Source: Megaustenia siamemsis (Eukaryota > Mollusca > Gastropoda > Stylommatophora > Ariophantidae). From it: a stretch of DNA of 64,000 nt. The DNA is taken from the NCBI GenBank assembly GCA_032433765.1, contig JAVIAB010000041.1, forward strand, positions 78,929,835 to 78,993,834. The letters are read 5' to 3'. The notes below the pieces were generated by a model. The model worked only from the letters and a program-made list of their open reading frames with translations, was not told the DNA's origin and ran no database searches. Made by a program: the position numbers and the translations under genes. The first letter of the stretch is position 1; the number at the start of each line of letters is the position of its first letter. Below, in pieces: positions 46,630 to 59,400 of the stretch.

Positions 46630-48850
46630 TGTGTACGTCGATAGTAGTAGCTCTTGTCTGATTGCACTGACCATGTATGGCCATCTCTCACAAATGGTAG
46701 TAGCTCTTGTCTGATTGCACTGACCATGTATGGCCATCTCTCACAAATGGTAGTAGCTCTTGTCTGATTGCACTGACCATGTATGGCCATCTCTCACAAA
46801 TGGTAGTAGCTCTTGTCTGATTGCACTGACCATGTATGGCCATCTCTCACAAATAGTAGTAGCTCTTGTCTGATTGCACTGACCATGTATGGCCATCTCT
46901 CACAAATGGTAGTAGCTCTTGTCTGATTGCACTGACTATGTATGGCCATCTCTCACAAATGGTAGTAGCTCTTGTCTGGTTGCACGGACTATGCCAGTCA
47001 TCTCTCACAGATGGCAATAGTTCTTGTTTAATTGCACTGAGTCTACCATCTCTCACAGAGGGTAGTAGTTCTTGTCTGATTGCACCCTGACAGCTATCGC
47101 TTAAAGATATTGATGGTAATAGTTCTTGACTGATTGCACACAGTAAGCTATTGCTTACAGATATTGATGGTAATAGTTCCAGTTAAAGTCATGGAAAACA
47201 AACCAGTGGAAGAGATTGAACACTTTATCTATCTTGGAAGTCACATTGATTGGGAAGGAGATACAAGTAAAGAAATTAGAATCAGAATGGCTAAAGCAGC
47301 AATGTCTTTCTGAAGCCTTGAAAAGTTGTGGAAATGAAAACTCATTAGCATAAACATAAAAAATTAGACTATTCAAATGAAATGTACGATCTACCCTTAT
47401 GTATGCGTGTGAGATCTGTAAAAAAAAATAAGAGACATAGAAACAAAGTTGAACGCATTTGAAAATAAATGTCCGAGGTAAATATTTGGTATAGCATGGA
47501 ACGAATTCAAAACAAACGAGGAAATTAGAGAAATCGCCAATCAACCACTAATATCTTCAGTAATAAAGAAAAGACGATGGTCATATGTTGGACACGTGAT
47601 AAGGAGAGATAATAACTGAATAACAAAGCAAGCCCCCATGTGGGAAACAACAGGTAAGAAGAAAAGAGGCCGACACAAAGAGACACTGAGAAGAACATTG
47701 ATCAGACAGGCAAAAGCAGCAGGAATCTGCTCCCTCAATGAGATAGAGTTGTTGCACAGAACAGAGACAAATAGTGAGATTTAATAAAAGATCTTTACAA
47801 GGATTAAAAACTGCTAGAATAAAAATTTAGATAAAGAGAAAGAGTATCTGGGTCTATGCTCTATGGATCGTCTACGACTCGAAAGGTCAATAGATAGTTC
47901 TTGTCTGATTGCATTCAGTCAGCTATCTGTTACATATATTGATGGTAGTAGTTCTTGTCTGATTGCACTCAGTCAGCTCTCTCTTACAGATATTGATGGT
48001 AGTAGTTCTTGTCTGATTGCACTCAGTCAGCTCTCTCTTACAGATATTAATGGTAGTAGTTCTTATCTGATTGCACTCAGTCAGCTATCTCTTACAGATA
48101 TTGATGGTAGTAGTTCTTGTCTGATTGCACTCAGTCAGCTATCTCTTACAGATATTGATGGTAGTAGTTCTTGTCTGATTGCACTCTGTCAGCTATCTTT
48201 ACAGATATTGATGGTAGTAGTTCTTGTCTGATTGCACTCAGTCAGCCATCTCTTACAGATATTGATGGTAGTAGTTCTTGTCTGATTGCACTCAGTCAGC
48301 TATCTCTTACAGATATTGATGGTAGTAGTTCTTGTCTGATTGCACCCAGTCAGCTATCTCTTACAGATATTAATGGTAGTAGTTCTTATCTGATTGCACT
48401 CAGTCAGCTATCTCTTACAGATATTAATGGTAGTAGTTCTTGTCTGATTGCACTCAGTCAGCTATCTCTTACAGATATTTATGGTTGTAGTTCTTGTCTG
48501 ATTGCACTCAGTCAGCTATCTCTTACAGATATTAATGGTAGTAGTTCTTGTCTGATTGCACCCTGTCAGCTATCTCTTACAGATATTAATGGTAGTAGTT
48601 CTTGTCTGATTGCACTCTGTCAGCTCTCTCTTACAGATATTGATGGTAGTAGTTCTTATCTGATTGCACTCAGTCAGCTATCTCTTACAGATATTGATGG
48701 TAGTAGTTCTTGTCTGATTGCACTCTGTCAGCTCTCTCTTACAGATATTGATGGTAGTAGTTCTTGTCTGATTGCACTCAGTCAGCTATCTCTTACAGAT
48801 ATTAATGGTAGTAGTTCTTGCCTGATTGCACTAACTAAGCCGGCCATCTC
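46630..48850. repeat. Dispersed repeat R2: 53/54-bp minisatellite with a constant right end, copy 1
   Basis: Left part (about 46640-47085): eight or so 53-bp units with GTAGTAGCTCTTGTCTGATT and CCATCTCTCACAAATGG. Right part (from about 47085, then 47894-48835): about eighteen 54-bp units with GATATTGATGGTAGTAGTTC and CACTCAGTCAGCTATCTCTT. It ends in a constant block CTAACTAAGCCGGCCATCTC through GAGAGCTATGGTGGTATAC. The same right block occurs at 50430-50520 and 62575-62640. A LINE-D fragment interrupts the array at 47180-47893. Confidence 0.93.
47180..47893 (+). mobile_element. LINE-D 3' fragment inserted in the R2 array
   Basis: It reads EHFIYLGSHIDWEGDTSKEI near its start, then RRWSYVGHVIRRDNN and TGKKKRGRHKETLRRTL, an RT C-terminal tail with stops. 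A 7-bp ATAGTTC at 47173-47179 and 47894-47900 may be the target duplication, though it is also part of the repeat unit. Confidence 0.8.
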
Positions 48851-49463
48851 TCACTATCATTGAGAGCTATGGTGGTATACGGTGCATACAATAACACATG
48901 GTCCTCTCAGTGAAGCTGCACCATCAGCTGTTAGAAGAGTCAGAAAAAATCCAATTTGGAAATAGGCATTAAATGTGTAGAACATCAAACAGCAAAATCA
49001 TGTTAGTATAGTGTGTTAGTGTCCCTGTGGACTGGTGAAGGTTTCACACTTGAATTGTTACTATTGCTTAGTTGTGTCCTATGTGAAATATAGGTTTTGT
49101 GGCTTCAGTCATTCTAATGTGTATATTTACTTTAACTCTTATTTATGACATCTTCGTAAATTTAACAAAGTCAAATTACAAATTCTTGAAAATGTACAGT
49201 TTGCAGCTGGGCAAACATAACACACACACACACACAATTACTTATTCTGACCCCTGATTGTTAGTTTTTTTGTTTACCTTGACGTTGGATCATTTTTTTC
49301 CCCCTCAAACACCAATTGGCCTTTTTTTTTAGAAAGAGCCAATTTTCCAGAAATTCATTTGTTTTTTTTCCCTAAAGGCTGATATGTCAATTAAGTAACA
49401 TGTGATGTAGCAGCGGCTGCCATGTGTTTGAATTTCAGGCTATTAATTTAGCTTCACCCAGGA
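48851..49463. other. Spacer with weak R3 similarity
   Basis: Around 49170-49260 it resembles R3 (CAAATTCTTGAAAATGTACA). A (CA)n run lies near 49221. No gene is seen. Confidence 0.4.
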
Positions 49464-50215
49464 AATCTCTCTCTCTCTCTCTCTGCGATCAGGACTCAAT
49501 CAGAGTAGGATCCCAGACTCTCACATGAAGTCTGCTGTCAGGTTTAGTGTGTTGATCGCCACCAAAGGCAGAACATGACAATTAGAGTCTGCCAGATCCA
49601 CTCTGAATTGAACACCCGTTAAAACGTTGCACTGTGTTCTGCGCCAGTGGCCCAGTGCATCTGATTTCAGCCAGCATTTTATTCAGGTTTGCATTCCTTA
49701 GCCTTTGATTGTCCCCAATCTTCCTGCAAGGCGGTGGATGATCTTTTCTGTAGGGGGATTCTGCCCTTAGATGGTCGGCCCTCCCAGGTTTACGAGCACC
49801 ATCTGCCCGAGTTACTAGAGGTGACTAACACAGACATGCACACACAAAGATAGGAGATATGACCAACACAGACTTGCACACACAAAGATAGGAGATGTGA
49901 CCAACACAGACTTGCACACAGCGATACGAGGCATGACTAACACTGACACACATCAAGATATATGACACATGACTAACATAAACATGGACATAAAGATATG
50001 AGATATGACTGACACAGACATGCACACACACAAATATGAGATATGATCAACATAGACATGCACACACAAAGATATGAGATATGACTAACATAAACATGCA
50101 CACAAAGATATGAGATATCTAACCCAAACATGCACACACAAAGATATGACACATGACTAACACAGATACACACCAAGATATGAGATATGACTAACATGAC
50201 ACACACCAAGAAATG
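49464..50215. repeat. Dispersed repeat R1, copy 2
   Basis: Same constant block as 2698-3048, then a longer array of units with GACATGCACACACAAAGATA. The unit order differs from copy 1, so the array changed independently after dispersal. It begins next to a CT run in both copies. Confidence 0.85.
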
Positions 50216-50429
50216 AATTACCCAGGAAATGATTACTGCTTCTGATTCCCTTTTTGGGTAATCACAAAGCTGAGTAGCAAAAGTTCACAGAAAATCAGAT
50301 TTTCCTATCTCCAAATGTAACTATTAGTATTTGTAATTATTACCATGTCTTACATGCATGGGATAGGTATGATTAAGGGATATAGTGGTATATGTCATCA
50401 GTAGAGTTGATGTGTCAGTAAGTAATGTC

Positions 50430-50520
50430 TGTACCTGACTGCACTAACTAAGCCGGCCATGTCTCACTATCATTGAGAACAATGGTGGTATATGGTGCAT
50501 ATATTAATTTATTCTGACTG
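50430..50520. repeat. Solitary R2 right end
   Basis: It contains CACTAACTAAGCCGGCCATG and GAGAACAATGGTGGTATATG with no tandem units upstream beyond one partial unit. Confidence 0.8.
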
Positions 50521-50827
50521 TTTCTTACTACTCTTTATGTTTTGAGCAGTTTTGATAGTCGGATAACATTGTTGTTGTTAGGATAGTTTGTTAGTTTCTG
50601 CTTACATGTAGTGGTCTGCTTACATTAGCTTCTGTCATCTTTGAGATGTGAACAGTCGTTCATTTGTGTGTGTGTGTGCCAATCCAACAACCGAATGACC
50701 AGTGACCTATGGTGTGCACCAGGACCAGAGAATAACAAATGATGAATGTCTGTTCCACCTACCTGTGGTGCTCATGGAAACAAGACTTCCTTTGATGTGT
50801 GGCAACCTCGTATACACTGTGTTGAAG
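50521..50827. other. Spacer
   Basis: A GT run lies near 50665-50680. Nothing else is recognised. Confidence 0.4.
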
Positions 50828-50841
50828 TTGGATATGTTGGG

Positions 50842-53548
50842 TCTTCTTCTACCTTTCAGCTCCCTGTGGAGTAATGGTCAACAACAAACATTTTAGGTCT
50901 TCAACAAACACTTTCAACTCCCTGTGGAGTAATGGTCTTCAACAAACACTTTCAGCTCCCCGTGGAGCATAGGTCTTCAACAAACACTTTGTTGTATCCG
51001 GGCGAAAGTTGTTTCTTTGTTTATTTCTTACTGCGGGGCAGGGCAGACGCCAGATGATAGCGTGACTGTCTCTGTCAGTTGATGATGGTGATGCATGTTC
51101 TACTCGCACGCTGAGTCGATATATATCGATTATTACTTTGTTTACTTTACGGACGGCCTTCACCGACCAGTCAGTCTCGTGCGTACTTGACCTCCGCTGG
51201 AATGTGCTGATCTAACTGTTTACAATCGGGCCATCACGCCTTCGTGCTTTGACCTTGTCTGGTCACCGTCGTACTTCTCCTTGACCTTGTTCTCTCGTAT
51301 TTGTTTTCCTCCTCTACTCTCTCCTCTTCTACAAGGTCTTCAACAAACACTTTCAGCTCCCTGTGGAGCATAGGTCTTCAACAAACACTTTCAGCTCCCT
51401 GTGAAGCATAGGTCTTCAGCAAACACTTTCAGCTCCCTGTGGGGCATAGGTCTTCAACAAACACTTTCCAAGTCGTTCTGTTTTTTGCCATTCTTTTGAG
51501 GTCATTCCATGTCTTCCCCATCATCTTCATCTCTGCTTCTCTCTGTCTTCTCCAAGAATTTCTTGGTCTTCCTCTTTGTTTTTTTCCCTGGGGATTCCAA
51601 AAAAGGGCCTGTTGTGTAATACTCCCAGTTGACTTCCGCAGTGTGTCCTATCCAGCGCATTGGAGTTGAACATTTTTGTATTTAACCTAATTTCTTTGGA
51701 CTTCCTTATGTTTCTCAGTGCAACAAAAGCTCCTCTTGCTTTTGATATCCTTATTTTGGTATCATTTTCTGTTCCTCCCTCTTTATCTATATTACTGCCC
51801 AGATATATTGTACGTCTAGTAGAGGTATATCTCCTAATTTTATTTTGTTGTTGCCGACTGTATTAATTCTCATAATGTTGGTCTTATCTCTATTAATTTT
51901 CAGTCCTAGCTGTTGTGATCTCTCATTAAGTATGCTCATTTTATCCTGCATCTGTTGATGGCTATGTAATAGGAGAGCTATGTCATCAGCAAAGTCTAAA
52001 TCATTAAGTTGCTTGGTCAGTGACTACTGGATTCCATTTCTGTTTTGAGTTATTTTCATAATCCAATCTATGGCCAGTAGAAAGAGAAATGGGGACAGAA
52101 GGCATCAGTGCTTTACTCTTGTTCTTATTTCAAATGCTTCTGTAAGCTGCCTAGCACTACACCTTCATGCACCACACTACATTTCTTTCCTTCATACATT
52201 GTTTTTATCAGGTTAATAAACTGTATGGGGATTCAATAATGACTCAAAAACTTCCAAAGCATTCCTCTGTCTAAACTATCAAATGCCTTTTTGTAATCTA
52301 TGAATCCAATATAAAATGGGGACTGTAGTTCTAAACTTTGTTCAACTATTATACGTAGAGTAGTTATTTGATTAGCACATGATCTGTTCTTTCTATAACC
52401 TGCTTGTTCATCTCTCAGATGTTTCTCTATGGCCTCTTTTAGTCTCTCCATAATAATTCTACTTAATATTTTTCCTTGCACTGATAGTAGCATAATTCCC
52501 CTATAATTTGTGCACTCAAATCCCTTTCTTTGGTAGTTTGATCATATAACCTTCTTTCCAGTCTTTAGGTATTTCTTCCCTCTCCCAAATTTTATCTAAT
52601 AGATTATGTAACATCTTGGTAGAGGTGTTAATATCTGCTTTGATGGCTTCCAAAGGAATTTTATTTGGTCCCGTGGCTCACAATTTTTAATAGCTTGATG
52701 GCTTTCATTGTTTCTTCTGTTTGTATTTTCCACTTAATTTCTTTGTGCTGTTGTACAGTTCTTTCATATTTCCTTTATTTGCTGCTTCCTCTGCCACTTT
52801 AGCTAGTTCATCTATATATTTCCTCTTATCACTTTTAATGCATCTTCTCACTTCTTTGTTCACCTCTGTGTAAGCTTCCTGTGTCTTGGCTTTATTACTT
52901 CTCGTCTTGCTTTTATTTATGTCTTTCTTTCTTTAATTTTATCCAGGGTCTCTGCTGTCATCCATGCCTTATTCTGGCGTTCTATTTTCCCCATGTCTCT
53001 TTCTATATAATTTTTATCTGTTTCCAATGATCTTCTATACCTTTAATTCCTTGTTCTTTAAGAAACCCTACAGTGAAATACTTTCTACCCTTATTCGTTG
53101 TAGTATACCTTTTTAGTTTAATTTTAAATTTGGCTATCAGAAGATGATGATCAGAAGCTACATCTGCCCCTCTATATACTTTTACATCCTGTAAGGAAGA
53201 CTTAAACTTATTATTAATACATATGTGATCAATTTGATTTTCCATTCAATGATCTGGTGACACCCATGTAGCTTTGTGTATTCTTTTATGTTGGAATATT
53301 GTTCCTCCTAGGCTCACTTGATTAAGGGCGCAGAAATTCACAAATATCTCTCCATTCTCGTTTATATCTCCAAGTCCATGTTTTCCCATAATCTCTTCGA
53401 AGCCTCTGTTGTCTGATCCTACTTTAGCATTTAGATCTCCCATCAAGATTATAATATCCTTGTCTCTCCTGTATTTAGTTTTATTCTTTCCGTTGCTAGC
53501 CATCTTGTTTCACACATTCCCAGGATATCTGTTTTGTCATTTCTGCTT
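50842..53548 (-). mobile_element. LINE-B copy 2 with tandem 3' end
   Basis: It is bounded by a perfect 14-bp duplication TTGGATATGTTGGG at 50828-50841 and 53549-53562. On the minus strand: endonuclease pieces (53246-53503, IIILMGDLNAKVGSD; 53003-53245, ASDHHLLIAKFK), a deleted linker, RT (52233-52493, LSRIIMERLKEAIEKHL and FIDYKKAFDSLDRG), then a damaged FADD region to about 51660. Its 3' end is amplified into tandem units of about 37 bp (51331-51470 and 50845-50993), split by an unidentified insert. It is dead, with many indels. Confidence 0.9.
50994..51331. other. Unidentified insert within the LINE-B tandem tail
   Basis: About 338 bp beginning TGTATCCGGGCG and ending CTCTTCTACA, so the ends have the TG...CA form. 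It has higher GC and CpG than its surroundings. No target duplication is visible, possibly because the flanks are tandem repeats. A solo LTR is one possibility. Confidence 0.35.
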
Positions 53549-53562
53549 TTGGATATGTTGGG

Positions 53563-54905
53563 TAGAGAGGCGAATATATCACAGCATAGCTGCCAACACA
53601 CATATCTACAACAATTGATATGTTATATTAATGGTAAATGACAGATAGAACTATTTACTCCTTTAGTAGGTCATTTTGTGAATCATGGGTAAAATAAGAA
53701 AATATTAATTTATCCTTAAGATATTTAATGTTTATTCAAGTCTTATTTTGTTTTCTGATACTATATATACATACATATGTACATACAGAATATCACTTTC
53801 GTTTCCAAGATGGTGACTCTATGAGTTTTATGAGTTAGTCAGGAAGGATGTTGTCTAAATTCAAGAGGGCTACTGCGAGATCTAGAGTAGATATGCTTGC
53901 TGCTTTCACCTGATGACTAAAGGAGTACACCTCTTCATCATCCACCCTTGAAAGGACATTGGGTGGGCATGTCTGCGCTGTGTGTGACTTGCAGTATAAA
54001 TATGATATTTGCACTTTTAGGCCCAACACATCTGACCTCAGCGCAACATTGTTGAGAACCAGGTTGTCTTCCCTCTTCAATCCCTACTCGTTTGGCCAGA
54101 CTAGACAGGTTAGTCTGGTACGCCGTGGAGGCACCACGGAGAGGTGGCGCAGGGTCTGGATGGTTCTGATTCACCTATCCTGGCGCAAGCCATCAGCTGC
54201 GGGTCGGCTGACAACTTTCAGCTCTGGTTCTGTGAGGTGCGCCTTCACCCTCGGGTAGACATGTGATTTGGTTTATGTGGAAGAACTTACGGTTTGTTGT
54301 GTGATGTGTGACGGGGATAATTCGACGACTAACTTGGAATTGGAGTCAAAAACGATGTTCTAACATCATCAAGCGTTATACATAAAAAAAAAATATATGA
54401 CGATCGTCATTTTCAGGAGGACGTGAACTTCTGGTCAATATGGTGAATAGGCGGCAGGAACCATTGAAGGCCAGGTCTGAAAAGTGTTGCTTTTTGCAGT
54501 TTCCTCATATTCCAAGTCCAGCTTGTTGCAGGAGCGACTGAGTTAAGTGCTCTGTGCACACCGTGAGCTGTGTGTTTCATCCGTTTTGATCGTGTTTCAA
54601 TATTCCAATTATTTACGATGAATGATGATATCGTATGACAAGGAACGGTTGGCTGTGTTCACTTTCTGTGCGGTTTCGCCTTATGTCTTTTGTTGTGTGC
54701 TGAGACTGCTATAACGGGAACTACAGCTACCTTTCTTTGTTTGGGAGATGAGTTAGTAATTAAAATGATTCCACTGGCACAGGTGGTTGAGCAATTATGG
54801 ATTTTAATTCCTTTGCATAAGTACATACACTTAACAATTGTAAGCCACTGCACCCGTGCCAGATTTATTTGTCAAATAATATTTATTTGATTTCTGTTTT
54901 GACAG
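53563..54905. other. Intron with one dispersed repeat
   Basis: Positions about 53900-54060 match 11105-11260 (AAGGAGTACACCTCTTCATC type text and GCCCAACACATCTGACCTCA). The rest is unassigned. Confidence 0.45.
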
Positions 54906-55063
54906 TGTGAGAAATGTTCCTACTCCCAAGATGATCGTCACACCAAGATTCTTTCCAGCATTCCTGCGGTTCCAGAGGACTTCAACATGAAGGAACCCTG
55001 CTTTGTTCGCAACTGCTTTGAGTGCAAAGCTCCCAACCAGCGGATGATGATGAAGTTTGAGCA
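54906..55063 (+). CDS. USPL1: USPL1-like, zinc-binding insert exon
   Basis: Acceptor TTTTGACAG| and donor GAGCA|GTATGT (phase 2). It encodes CEKCSYSQDD at its start and PCFVRNCFECKAPNQ near its end. The two CxxC pairs (residues 1196/1199 and 1232/1235 of the readable protein) match the zinc site found inside USP-fold peptidases, including USPL1, between the Cys and His parts of the active site. The zinc site supports folding and is not catalytic. The exon is bordered on its right by a 3.1-kb minisatellite. Confidence 0.92.
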
Positions 55064-55094
55064 GTATGTGTCCCTGTTTGGCATCTCTTCTTGC

Positions 55095-58000
55095 TAGGGG
55101 TAGAGCAGATGTTGGGGAATAGTTTATTGGGAAATATAGATTGTAGCTATGCTAGGATTGATTGGAATAGATTATTGGGAAATACAGATTGTAGCTATGC
55201 TTGTATTGATGGGGATAGTTTATTGGGAAACATTCATTGTATTTGTTCTGGGAATATATTATTGGAAAACAAAAGATTGTAGTTGATGTAGGATTGGTGG
55301 GAATAGATTTGGTGAACTAAGATTGTAATTTTGGTGGGAATAGCCTATTGGGGAACAAAGATTGTAGTTTTGGTGGGAATAGCCTATTGGGGAACAAAGA
55401 TTGTAGTTGTGGTGGGGTTGGTGAGAATGGATTATTAGGAAACAAAGTTTGTAGTTTTGGTGGGAATAGATTATTGGGTAACAAAGGTTGTAGTTGTGGG
55501 AATAGATTATTGGGGAACAAATATTGTAGTTGTGGGAGTAGATTATTCGGTAACAAAGGTTGTAGTTGTGGGAATAGACTATTGGGGAACAAATATTGTA
55601 GTTGTGGGAATAGACTATTGGGGAACAAAGGTTGTGGTGGGATTGGTGGGAATAAACTATTGGGAAACAAATATTGTGGTGGGAATAAAATTTTGGGGAA
55701 CAAAGATTGTAGTTGTGGTGGGAATAAACTATTGGGGAACAAAGATTGTAGTTATGGTTGGATTGGTGGGAATAAACTATAGGGGAACAAAGATTGTAGT
55801 TATGGTGGGATTGGTGGGAATAAACTATAGGGGAACAAAGATTGTAGTTGTGGTGGGAATAAACTATTGGGGAACAAAGATTGTAGTTGGGGTGGGAATA
55901 AACTATTGGGGAACAAAGATTGTAGTTGTGGTGGGATTGGTGGGAATAAACTATAGGGGAACAAAGATTGTAGTTATGGTGGGATTGGTGGGAATAAACT
56001 ATAGGGGAACAAAGATTGTAGTTATGGTGGGATTGGTGGGAATAAACTATAGGGGAACAAAGATTGTAGTTGTGGTGGGATTGGTGGGAATAAACTATAG
56101 GGGAACAAAGATTGTAGTTGTGGTGGGATTGGTGGGAATAAACTATAGGGGAACAAAGATTGTAGTTGTGGTGGGAATAAACTATTGGGGAACAAAGATT
56201 GTAGTTGTGGGAATAAACTATAGGGGAACAAAGATTGTAGTTGTGGTGGGATTGGTGGGAATAAACTATTGGGGAACAAAGATTGTAGTTGTGGTGGGAA
56301 TAAACTATTGGGGAACAAAGATTGTAGTTGTGGTGGGAATAAACTATAGGGGAACAAAGATTGTAGTTGTGGTGGGATTGGTGGGAATAAACTATTGGGG
56401 AACAAAGATTGTAGTTGTGGTGGGAATAAACTATAGGGGAACAAAGATTGTAGTTGTGGTGGGATTGGTGGGAATAAACTATAGGGGAACAAAGATTGTA
56501 GTTGTGGTGGGAATAAACTATAGGGGAACAAAGATTGTAGTTATGGTGGGATTGGTGGGAATAAACTATAGGGGAACAAAGATTGTAGTTGTGGTGGGAT
56601 TGGTGGGAATAAACTATAGGGGAACAAAGATTGTAGTTGTGGTGGGAATAAACTATTGGGGAACAAAGATTGTAGTTGTGGTGGGAATAAACTATTGGGG
56701 AACAAAGATTGTAGTTGTGGTGGGAATAAACTATTGGGGAACAAAGGTTGTGGTGGGAATAAACTATTGGGGAACAAAGGTTGTGGTGGGATTGGTGGGA
56801 ATAAACTATAGGGGAACAAAGATTGTGGTGGGATTGGTGGGAATAAACTATAGGGGAACAAAGATTGTAGTTGTGGTGGGAATAAAATTTTGGGGAACAA
56901 AGATTGTAGTTATGGTGGGATTGGTGGGAATAAACTATTGGGGAACAAAGATTGTAGTTGTGGTGGGAATAAACTATTGGGGAACAAAGATTGTAGTTGT
57001 GGTGGGAATAAACTATTGGGGAACAAAGATTGTAGTTGTGGTGGGAATAAACTATTGGGGAACAAAGGTTGTGGTGGGAATAAACTATAGGGGAACAAAG
57101 ATTGTAGTGGGATTGGTGGGAATAAACTATAGGGGAACAAAGATTGTAGTTATGGTGGGAATAAACTATAGGGGAACAAAGATTGTAGTTATGGTGGGAT
57201 TGGTGGGAATAAACTATTGGGGAACAAAGATTGTAGTTGTGGTGGGAATAAACTATTGGGGAACAAAGGTTGTGGTGGGAATAAACTATTGGGGAACAAA
57301 GGTTGTGGTGGGATTGGTGGGAATAAACTATAGGGGAACAAAGATTGTAGTTGTGGTGGGAATAAAATTTTGGGGAACAAAGATTGTAGTTATGGTGGGA
57401 TTGGTGGGAATAAACTATTGGGGAACAAAGATTGTAGTTGTGGTGGGAATAAACTATTGGGGAACAAATGTTGTGGTGGGAATAAACTATTGGGGAACAA
57501 AGATTGTAGTTATGGTGGGATTGGTGGGAATAAACTATTGGGGAACAAAGATTGTAGTTGTGGTGGGAATAAAATTTTGGGGAACAAAGATTGTAGTTAT
57601 GGTGGGATTGGTGGGAATAAACTATTGGGGAACAAAGATTGTAGTTGTGGTGGGAATAAACTATTGGGGAACAAATGTTGTGGTGGGAATAAACTATTGG
57701 GGAACAAAGATTGTAGTTATGGTGGGATTGGTGGGAATAAACTATTGGGGAACAAAGATTGTGGTTGTGGTGGGAATAAACTATTGGGGAACAAAGATTG
57801 TAGTTATGGTGGGATTGGTGGGAATAAACTATTGGGGAACAAAGATTGTGGTTGTGGTGGGAATAAACTATTGGGGAACAAAGATTGTAGTTATGGTGGG
57901 ATTGGTGGGAATAAACTATTGGGGAACAAACATTGTAGTTTTGGTGGGAATAAACTTTTGGGGAACAAACATTGTAGTTGTGGTGGGATTGGTGGGAATA

Positions 58001-58210
58001 AACTATTGGGGAACAGATTGTAGTTGTGGTGGGAATAGATTACTGGGGAACAAAGATTGTAGTTGTGGGAATAGACTATTGGGGAACAAAGATTGTAGTT
58101 GTGGGATTGGTGGGAATAGATTATTGGGGAACAAAGATTGTAGTTGTGGAATAGATTATTGGGAAACAAAGATTGTAGTTGTGGTGGGCTGAGTTTATTA
58201 GGAAACAAAG
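55095..58210. repeat. Large G-rich minisatellite, units mostly 39 and 48 bp
   Basis: The core unit is GGGAATAAACTATTGGGGAA followed by CAAAGATTGTAGTTGTGGT. A 48-bp form adds GGGATTGGT, and 33- and 36-bp forms lack part of the TAGTTG stretch. There are roughly 70 units. TATAGGGG and TATTGGGG variants are spread through the array in blocks. The left end (55095-55320) is more diverged. All common unit lengths are multiples of three, which leaves long open frames on both strands, but it sits between two USPL1 exons with fitting phases, so it is intronic. Confidence 0.97.
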
Positions 58211-58316
58211 AATAGCATGGCTTCATTCAGTACAGTCTAAAGTATAAGGGCTAGTACAGAACATTGTATATAGCATGGCTAACAGTTTGTTTTAACACTT
58301 GTGCTCAATTCTTTAG

Positions 58317-58477
58317 ACTTCAGGACTTTGTACAGATGCACTTTGTGAAAGGACTCCCTCACAGTCGGTTTGAAGACCTAAGCTTTGACTTCAATGGTGA
58401 CCACTATGAGGTGACCACTGTTGTCCACTACAAGAACAATCCTGACCACTTTATTGCCTGGGTCAGAAATGCTCCAG
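58317..58477 (+). CDS. USPL1: USPL1-like, catalytic histidine exon
   Basis: Acceptor TTCTTTAG| (enters in phase 2) and donor CCAG|GTAAAT. It reads LQDFVQMHFVKGLP, then FDFNGDHYEVTTVVHYKNN, then PDHFIAWVRNAPG. The His of DHFIAW (residue 1292 of the readable protein) is the expected catalytic histidine, in the usual H-[FY]-[IV]-x-W context. An open frame running on past the donor stops at 58525, so splicing is needed. Confidence 0.93.
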
Positions 58478-58879
58478 GTAAATATTTGGATACAACCATT
58501 TTTTTAAAATGTAGATTTCTCATATAGTAATTTATTGTACATGTTTAGAACCATAGCTGGTAGTTTAACTTGTGAACACAAACATGGCTTGATAGACAAC
58601 TTCTCAACATACAATAACAACAGGTTAGCTTCAGCTGTTGGTAGGTTACTTGGTATTGTTCTAGCACTATTTTGGTAAACATTAGCGTGAGATATTGTGA
58701 CAGTTAGCGGCCAGAAAAGTTGTAGCAGTAACCTTCTAGGGGAGTACATGCTGCACACACTATAAGTTAGCAACTGGAACAGTTAAACTTAGAGCAACAT
58801 GTGATTTGACAAGTTCCAGTAATAGTAGTATTATGAGCAGAACATAGAGTTGTGATTATCTATTTTCCCTTATTATTGA
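58478..58879. other. Intron start, nothing recognised
   Basis: No repeat or gene is recognised before the LINE-D fragment. Confidence 0.4.
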
Positions 58880-59400
58880 TTTATTTGTATAAGAATTACC
58901 TGGAAGATCAAGATTTTACAGATGACATAGTGCTCCTAAGTGACAACATCAACAAGATACAAAATATCACAGATACCATGTCATCCTTGCCGGAAAAAAT
59001 AGGCCTTGACATCAACAGGGATACAACAAAATAATGAAAAATAACAATACACAAGAGGACAATATATCTAAATCGTCAAACATTGAAAAAATTAGACACC
59101 TTTCTTTATCTTGATAGTAATATAGATCAAGAAGATGAAACACAGAAAGAGATCAGAAACAGGATAACAAAGCAGCAGCGAATTTTAAAAACCTGGACAA
59201 ATATGGAAATAAAAAATATTAATCAAGGAAACTAAACTGAGAATATTCAACTCAAATGTATTATGAACCCTTACTTACGCATGTGAAAGCTGGAAAACAA
59301 CAAAGGAGATTAAGAGAGAGAAACAAAAGAGAGAAAACTGAATGCTTTTGAAAACAAATGCCTAAGAAGAATACTCTTGTGTACAATGGAGTTAATTCAA
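58880..59400 (+). mobile_element. LINE-D reverse-transcriptase fragment
   Basis: It starts at LEDQDFTDDIVLLSDNINKI, a variant of the catalytic box with Thr in place of Ala before the Asp pair. It continues through EKIGLDINRDTTK and, after a stop, IYLDSNIDQEDETQKEIRN-like text. It is rich in stops and frameshifts. Confidence 0.8.

Noticed and set aside
46630..48850. A CRISPR-like array of regular repeats
   Set aside because: Units are contiguous variants with no unique spacers, and the window is eukaryotic.
47863..48863. Open frames of 122 and 230 codons with leucine-rich-looking repeats (CLIALSQLSLTDI)
   Set aside because: They are the 54-bp array read in frame. The pattern mimics leucine-rich repeats but is explained by unit length, and the related array at 62330 is not preserved in the same way.
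55457..58192. A very long open frame of over 900 codons with repeated INYWGTKIVVVVG text
   Set aside because: It is a reading of the minisatellite, whose units are multiples of three. Several frames are open on both strands, and the USPL1 exons on either side join in phase across it.
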